Shown here: piece by piece, positions 59,651 through 64,000 of the stretch
Numbering within the stretch: position 1 is the first letter of the stretch
Layout of the letters: each line of letters opens with the position of its first letter
Assembly (NCBI GenBank): GCA_046327915.1
Contig: JAXLXO010000003.1
Coordinates: 1 to 64,000 of the forward strand
Reading direction: 5' to 3'
DNA: 64,000 nucleotides
DNA from: VGTK01 sp046327915
GTDB taxonomy: Bacteria > Desulfobacterota > Binatia > UBA12015
The notes under the pieces: generated by a model
What the model saw: the letters and a program-made list of their open reading frames with translations, nothing else
Told to the model about the DNA's origin: nothing
Database searches by the model: none
Program-made: the position numbers and the translations under genes

Positions 59651-62002
59651 ATGAGCTTGCAGGATCCGAACCTCGGTCAGACGCGCGAGATCTTCTGGAA
59701 CGCACCCGAGGTCTTCAAAGAGCACTTCGCCGACCTCTTCCACTTCGTCTACCTCGGCCTGCCGTTCGTCCTGTTCGCCCTCTGGGGCCTGACGATCCTC
59801 TACCCGCTCTACCGCTGGTTCCGGATCGTCCGTCTGGGCCAGCCCGCAAACCGCTTCGACCGCATCGGGCTGCGGCGCCTGCGTGCGGTCTTCGAGGGCG
59901 TCGGTCAGGGTCGCGTCGTGCGCGAGCCGTCCGGCGTCGTGCACCAGGTTCTGCTGGTTTCGTTCCTCGTGCTCTTCCTCGGCACGTCGCTGATCACCGT
60001 CGAGGCCGACACCCCGCTCAACTTCTACTACGGAGCGTTCTACGCGCTCTACAAGCTCATGATGGACCTGGCCGGCGTCGGCCTCGTCGTGAGCTCGTCG
60101 ATCTTCCTCTACCGCCGCTATCAGGCGCAGCCGCGCCAGCTGCGGCAGCCCGACCAGATGATCTCGAACTTCGAGAACGAGTCGGGCTACGGCTTCCCGC
60201 TGATCATGCTGTGGCTGATCGGCGTGACGGGCTTCATGCTCGAGGGCTCGCGCATCGTCGCCGAGCCGCGCAGCTCCGAGGGGCTCGCCTTCATCGGCCC
60301 GATCTTCGCCGCCGGCTTCCGCGCGCTCGGGACCGGAGCCGGCACGCACCACGTCATCTGGCTGGTCCACCTCTTCATCGTGCTGACGTTCCTCTACACG
60401 CTGACGTCCACGAAGCTGCGCCACATGTTCATCGGCCCGGTGAACATCTTCTTCCAGAACCTCGGCGCCGGCTACGAGAAGGGACACCGCGCGACGCCGG
60501 TCGAGGACTTCGAGAACGCCGAGACCTTCGGCGTCGAGAAGGTCGAGGAGTACAGCTGGAAGCAGCTGCTCGACATGGCGGCCTGCCTCGAGTGCGGACG
60601 CTGCACGCTGAACTGTCCGACCGTCAACACCGGCAAGGCGCTCAACCCGAAGCACCTCGTCATCGAGCAGCGCGAGCACCTGCTCGCGAAGACCAGCTTC
60701 CTCTGGGCGCAGATGGCGAAGTTCAAGGCGCTCAAGGCCGGCGGCTCCGCGACCGCGGAGGTGCAGCAGCTCGACGAGCCGCTCGAGCGCGGTGACGGCG
60801 GCGACGTCGCGGTCGACGAGCTGATCCAGCGCGCGCGTCCGCTCATGGCGTGGGGCAGCGCGGACGACACGCACGTCGTGTCGCACGAGGCGACGCTCGC
60901 CGGCGCCGAGGGCGACGACCACGGCCACGGCGCCAACGGCCACGGCCACGCCGCGCACGTCCGCGACTCGCGCTGGCTCGCCAACGCCGACATGATCCGC
61001 GAGGTCGCGACCGAGCCCGTGATCTGGGGCTGCACGACCTGCGGCTGGTGCGAGGAAGGCTGCCCGGTCGCGATCGAGCACATCCAGCGCATCGTCGACA
61101 TGCGCCGCCACGCGGTGCTGGTGCGCAGCGAGTTCCCGTCCGACCTCGCGAAGTCCTTCAAGAGCACCGAGAACCAGTCGAACCCGTGGGGCATCCCGGC
61201 CGACACGCGCGGCGACTGGGCGTCCGACCTCGAGGTCCCGCTCATGGCGGAGATCGGCGAGGAGGAGAAGGTCGACGTGCTCTACTGGGTCGGCTGCGCC
61301 GGCTCGTTCGACGAGCGCAACCAGAAGACCAGCAAGGCCTTCGTCAAGATCCTCAAGCAGGCCGGCGTCAAGTTCGGAATCCTCGGCAGCGAGGAGCAGT
61401 GCACCGGCGAGCCGGCGCGCCGCCTCGGCAACGAGTACCTGTACTTCACGCTCGCCCAGATGAACGTCGAGACGCTGAACCGCTACAAGTTCGAGCGCAT
61501 CGTCACGCAGTGCCCGCACTGCTTCAACACGATCAAGAACGAGTACCCGGACCTCGGTGGCAAGTACCCCGTCGTGCACACGACGCAGTACATCGAGGAG
61601 CTGCTCGGCGCGGGCCGCATCAAGCTCGAGAAGGGCTTCCTCGACAAGAAGCTCGCGATCCACGACCCGTGCTACCTCGCGCGCCACAACAACGTGCACG
61701 AGGCGCCTCGCGCGGTGCTCGACGCGGTCCCCCAGATGAAGCGCGAGGACGTCGAGAACTCGTCGCGCCGCACGTTCTGCTGCGGCGCCGGCGGCGGCCA
61801 GTTCTGGAAGGAAGAGGAGCACGGCACGCCGCGCATCAACAACACGCGTCTCGAGCAGCTCATGGAGGTGAAGCCCGACACGATCGCGGTCGCCTGCCCG
61901 TTCTGCACGACGATGATCAGCGACGCGACCAAGGCGAAGGGCCTCGAGGAAGAGGTGAAGGTCAAGGACGTGGTCGAGATCGTCGCCGCGTCCCTGGCCT
62001 GA
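59651..62002 (+). CDS. etfD: membrane FeS ETF:quinone oxidoreductase (EtfD/EMO type)
   Basis: 783 aa. N-terminal residues to about 270 hold five or so membrane helices, including ALWGLTILYPLYRWF and LFIVLTFLYTLT. A ferredoxin-like domain follows with CLECGRCTLNCP near residue 312 and CTTCGWCEEGCPVAIEHI near residue 462. The C-terminus has two CCG-type segments as in heterodisulfide reductase HdrD/GlpC (YWVGCAGSFDER, HDPCYLARHNNVHEAPR, FCCGAGGGQFW, CPFCTTMI). This is the architecture of Mycobacterium EtfD (Rv0338c) and Geobacter EMO, which pass electrons from reduced ETF to menaquinone. Its position after etfBA supports that role. A His-rich loop (HGHGANGHGHAAH) lies between the two FeS motifs. 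Confidence 0.9.
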   Translation: MSLQDPNLGQTREIFWNAPEVFKEHFADLFHFVYLGLPFVLFALWGLTILYPLYRWFRIVRLGQPANRFDRIGLRRLRAVFEGVGQGRVVREPSGVVHQVLLVSFLVLFLGTSLITVEADTPLNFYYGAFYALYKLMMDLAGVGLVVSSSIFLYRRYQAQPRQLRQPDQMISNFENESGYGFPLIMLWLIGVTGFMLEGSRIVAEPRSSEGLAFIGPIFAAGFRALGTGAGTHHVIWLVHLFIVLTFLYTLTSTKLRHMFIGPVNIFFQNLGAGYEKGHRATPVEDFENAETFGVEKVEEYSWKQLLDMAACLECGRCTLNCPTVNTGKALNPKHLVIEQREHLLAKTSFLWAQMAKFKALKAGGSATAEVQQLDEPLERGDGGDVAVDELIQRARPLMAWGSADDTHVVSHEATLAGAEGDDHGHGANGHGHAAHVRDSRWLANADMIREVATEPVIWGCTTCGWCEEGCPVAIEHIQRIVDMRRHAVLVRSEFPSDLAKSFKSTENQSNPWGIPADTRGDWASDLEVPLMAEIGEEEKVDVLYWVGCAGSFDERNQKTSKAFVKILKQAGVKFGILGSEEQCTGEPARRLGNEYLYFTLAQMNVETLNRYKFERIVTQCPHCFNTIKNEYPDLGGKYPVVHTTQYIEELLGAGRIKLEKGFLDKKLAIHDPCYLARHNNVHEAPRAVLDAVPQMKREDVENSSRRTFCCGAGGGQFWKEEEHGTPRINNTRLEQLMEVKPDTIAVACPFCTTMISDATKAKGLEEEVKVKDVVEIVAASLA

Positions 62003-62005
62003 GCG

Positions 62006-62866
62006 ATGGCGGGCGGCGGCGCTGGCCCGAGCCTTCCGGCGCACGGCGTACGCCGCCGATGGGCAGCGCGCGCGGCGATCCTGCTCGGTACGCTCGCCGC
62101 GGGCTGCGCGTCCGTGCGGCGGCCCCTCCCGGAGCCTCCTCCACCGGCCGCGACCGCGACGCCTGCACCGAGTCCCTCTCCCGCTCCTTCGCCGACGGCG
62201 GTTGCGACGGCGCCCCGCCGGAACGTCGTCCTGATCGGCGACTCGACGACCTTCGGAACGCCGGAGCCGCGGCCCGGCGTGAAGGCCGTGCAGAGCCCGT
62301 ACAACCCGGCGGCGTCCCTCGAGGCGCTGCTCGCGCACGTCGAGCCCACGCCGGCGAACGGCGGCACGCCGTGGCGCGGCGCGCGCGTCCACAACCTCGG
62401 CGTCGGCGCCAGCACGACCGAGCTCTGGCTGCAGGATCCGCCGGCGTTCTGCGGCACCGCGCTCGAGGGCTTCGCCGTGATCAAGGCCGCATGCCGGACG
62501 AAGAAACCCTGGATCTCCGCGGCCGGCAGTGCGATCGGCGACGTGCCGATCGACGCGGCGATCGTGGACCTGGGCCTCAACGACCTGCTGATCACGCAGG
62601 ACCCCGAGGCGACGGTCGCGCGCCTCGCACGGATCCGGAAGGCGCTCGCGCCCGTGCCGGTGATCTTCTTCCCGCCGATCGCGCCGCCGAACGGACCACG
62701 CGGCGACTGGCCGCGACGCGTACGCGCCGCGATGATCAAGCACAAGCTGTTCGACGAGCGCCAGTATCCGGCGTACCTGCCCACCTTCGACGATCTTCAC
62801 CTCACCGACGGTGGCTACGCCGCGAAGGCCGCGTTGTGGCTCGACGCCCTCCGGAGGTTGCCATGA
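62006..62866 (+). CDS. SGNH/GDSL-hydrolase lipoprotein
   Basis: 286 aa. Lipoprotein signal AARAAILLGTLAAGCASV (lipobox LAAGC), then a Pro-rich linker (PEPPPPAATATPAPSPSPAP). The hydrolase domain has nucleophile VVLIGDSTTFGTPEP, NLGVGASTTELW, VDLGLNDLLITQ and DDLHLTDGGYAAKA (Asp and His). It is an exported esterase of unknown substrate. It starts 3 bp after etfD and overlaps the next gene by 4 bp, so it may be in the same transcript. Confidence 0.85.
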   Translation: MAGGGAGPSLPAHGVRRRWAARAAILLGTLAAGCASVRRPLPEPPPPAATATPAPSPSPAPSPTAVATAPRRNVVLIGDSTTFGTPEPRPGVKAVQSPYNPAASLEALLAHVEPTPANGGTPWRGARVHNLGVGASTTELWLQDPPAFCGTALEGFAVIKAACRTKKPWISAAGSAIGDVPIDAAIVDLGLNDLLITQDPEATVARLARIRKALAPVPVIFFPPIAPPNGPRGDWPRRVRAAMIKHKLFDERQYPAYLPTFDDLHLTDGGYAAKAALWLDALRRLP

Positions 62867-63336
62867 GACGAAACGCCGGACGCTCCACCGTCGTCGCGCT
62901 CGCGCTGCTGCTCGCGCTTCTCGCCTCGTGCCACCAGTCGCGCGCCGCGGGCAACGTCGAGGTGGTGTCGGGCTCGGGCAAGGTGCTGCCGGTCGCGGTC
63001 GAGCTCGCGGTCACGCCCGACGCACGCCAGCTCGGCCTCATGTACCGCGACGAGCTCGCCGCCGGAAAGGGCATGCTGTTCATCTTCCCCGCGTCCGCGC
63101 CGCAGGCGTTCTGGATGAAGAACACGAAGATCCCGCTCGACATCCTGTTCATCGACGACACCGGGAAGATCGTCCGCCTGCACGCGCGCACGACGCCGTT
63201 CTCCGAGGACTCGCTGCCGAGCGACGCCCCGGTGCGCTTCGTCCTGGAGGTGCCCGGCGGATGGTCCGCCGACAACGGCGTCAAGGAAGGCGACACCGTC
63301 CGTCTCGGAGGGCTCGCGAGCTACCAGGCGCGGTAA
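62863..63336 (+). CDS. DUF192 family exported protein
   Basis: 157 aa. Hydrophobic N-terminus (VVALALLLALLASCHQ) with a possible lipobox Cys. The DUF192 core is clear: VELAVTPDARQLGLMYRDEL, GMLFIFPASAPQAFWMKNTK, IPLDILFIDDTGKIV and VLEVPGGWSADNGVKEGDTV. Function of the family is unknown. Start overlaps the SGNH gene stop (ATGA). Confidence 0.9.
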   Translation: MRRNAGRSTVVALALLLALLASCHQSRAAGNVEVVSGSGKVLPVAVELAVTPDARQLGLMYRDELAAGKGMLFIFPASAPQAFWMKNTKIPLDILFIDDTGKIVRLHARTTPFSEDSLPSDAPVRFVLEVPGGWSADNGVKEGDTVRLGGLASYQAR

Positions 63337-63372
63337 TTGGCGCCGCCCGGGGGCGTTGGCTAGGACAACGGC

Positions 63373-64000
63373 GTGATCGTCATCCTCAAGCCCGACACCC
63401 CGAAAGACTCCGAAGGCGTCCGCCAGGTCCTGGCCATCGCCGGCCGCTACGAGGGCGTGAGCTCGCGCCTGCACGTCGTCGAAGGCGCGACCCGCTCGCT
63501 GATCGAGGTCTACCTCATCGGCTCGACGGTGACGGTTCCGACGGAGCCGTTCGAGGAGCTCGACTGCGTCGAGCGCGTCGTCCGGGTGTCGGAGAAGTAC
63601 CGCATCATCGGCCGCCACAAGGGACAGGTCGACGCGGTCGGCTTCCAGTACCAGGGCCTGACCTTCGATCAGGACACGCTGCACGTCCTGCCCGGCCTGT
63701 GCGCGGTCGACACCCCGCAGCACGCGGAGCAGATGTTCGCGGCGCTGCAGAAGGCCGGCATCACCACGACGCGCATGGGCGCATACAAGCCGCGCACCAG
63801 CCCGTACGACTTCCAGGGCCTCGGCAAGGAATGCCTGCCCTGGGTGTTCGAGCTCGCCGGCAAGTACGGAATCCGCGTGATCGCGATGGAGATCACGCAC
63901 GAGTCGCAGATCGACGAGATCAACACCGCGCTCGACGGCGTCGGCGCGCCGACCGGCGTGCTGCTGCAGATCGGCACGCGCAACGCGCAGAACTTCGAGC
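63373..64000 (+). CDS. divergent DAHP synthase-like protein, 3' end outside the window
   Basis: 209 codons are visible from GTG 63373. The N-terminal ferredoxin-like regulatory domain (VIVILKPDTPKDSEGVRQVL, ELDCVERVVRVSEKYRII) and the start of the KDO8P/DAHP barrel follow the type I-beta layout. MGAYKPRTSPYDFQGLG and LLQIGTRNAQNFE are strong matches. The usual GPCSVE motif is PGLCAVDT here: the metal-binding Cys is kept, but Glu is replaced by Asp and the Gly-Pro by Pro-Gly-Leu. The R-G-G-A-x-K-P-R-T motif is R-M-G-A-Y-K-P-R-T. It probably condenses PEP with a sugar phosphate, or a related aldose; it may be a paralog with altered specificity. Confidence 0.8.
   Translation, partial: MIVILKPDTPKDSEGVRQVLAIAGRYEGVSSRLHVVEGATRSLIEVYLIGSTVTVPTEPFEELDCVERVVRVSEKYRIIGRHKGQVDAVGFQYQGLTFDQDTLHVLPGLCAVDTPQHAEQMFAALQKAGITTTRMGAYKPRTSPYDFQGLGKECLPWVFELAGKYGIRVIAMEITHESQIDEINTALDGVGAPTGVLLQIGTRNAQNFE

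Noticed and set aside
59447..62800. Very long minus-strand open frame opposite etfD
   Set aside because: Low-complexity, no motifs, and fully opposite clear genes with conserved FeS motifs.
1..64000. CRISPR arrays and tRNA or rRNA genes
   Set aside because: No regularly spaced repeats and no tRNA or rRNA signature were seen in the gaps I read, apart from the tmRNA.

Overview
This is a high-GC, gene-dense stretch from what looks like a free-living heterotroph without a close well-known relative. The gene set is a bacterial tmRNA with SmpB, a panBC fusion, etfBA with a membrane FeS ETF oxidoreductase of the EtfD/EMO type, wax-ester synthases, and many CoA-dependent catabolic enzymes. It fits a soil or aquatic lineage in or near the former Deltaproteobacteria, such as Binatota. 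That placement is inference from gene content only.

Left edge (1-4 kb): the C-terminus of a large serine recombinase runs into the 3' end of the tmRNA gene (ssrA, minus strand). This is the usual sign of an element integrated at ssrA. A 12-repeat NHL beta-propeller protein and smpB follow.

4-19 kb: three toxin-antitoxin pairs (two VapBC-like, one MntA-HepT) sit among lipid and CoA genes: an ACAD11-like acyl-CoA dehydrogenase, a Baeyer-Villiger-type monooxygenase, an acyl-CoA ligase, two alpha/beta hydrolases and two divergent wax-ester synthase/DGAT genes.

19-39 kb: an amidohydrolase-SDR-aldehyde dehydrogenase operon is followed by two exported proteins (a beta-helix protein and a zinc metalloprotease). 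Then comes a tightly packed minus-strand run of ten genes: TetR, two acyl-CoA dehydrogenases, an alpha-methylacyl-CoA racemase-like protein, a zinc alcohol dehydrogenase, a frameshifted monooxygenase, a cupin, a fused CaiB CoA-transferase, a P450 and a second monooxygenase. The combination suggests oxidation, CoA activation, epimerisation and beta-oxidation of a methyl-branched substrate such as an isoprenoid or steroid side chain.

39-47 kb: SGNH and sulfatase-type envelope enzymes precede a TetR-controlled, fully overlapping operon of MaoC, DUF35, MaoC and a thiolase-fold protein that lacks the thiolase catalytic residues. This resembles the actinobacterial ChsH1-ChsH2-Ltp2 hydratase/retro-aldolase, with ChsH2 split into two genes. 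Together with the P450, racemase and paired dehydrogenases it is the most interesting theme of the window.

47-57 kb: coenzyme A supply (panD, fused panBC, a deoxynucleoside kinase), a TetR with a methyltransferase-like membrane protein, a GMC oxidoreductase, a stand-alone formyl-THF hydrolase-like protein, a PKD lipoprotein, an N-formylglutamate amidohydrolase-like protein and a dienelactone hydrolase.

57-64 kb: an IclR regulator precedes etfB-etfA-etfD, which would pass electrons from the many acyl-CoA dehydrogenases to the quinone pool. An SGNH lipoprotein, a DUF192 protein and a divergent DAHP synthase, cut by the window edge, close the region.
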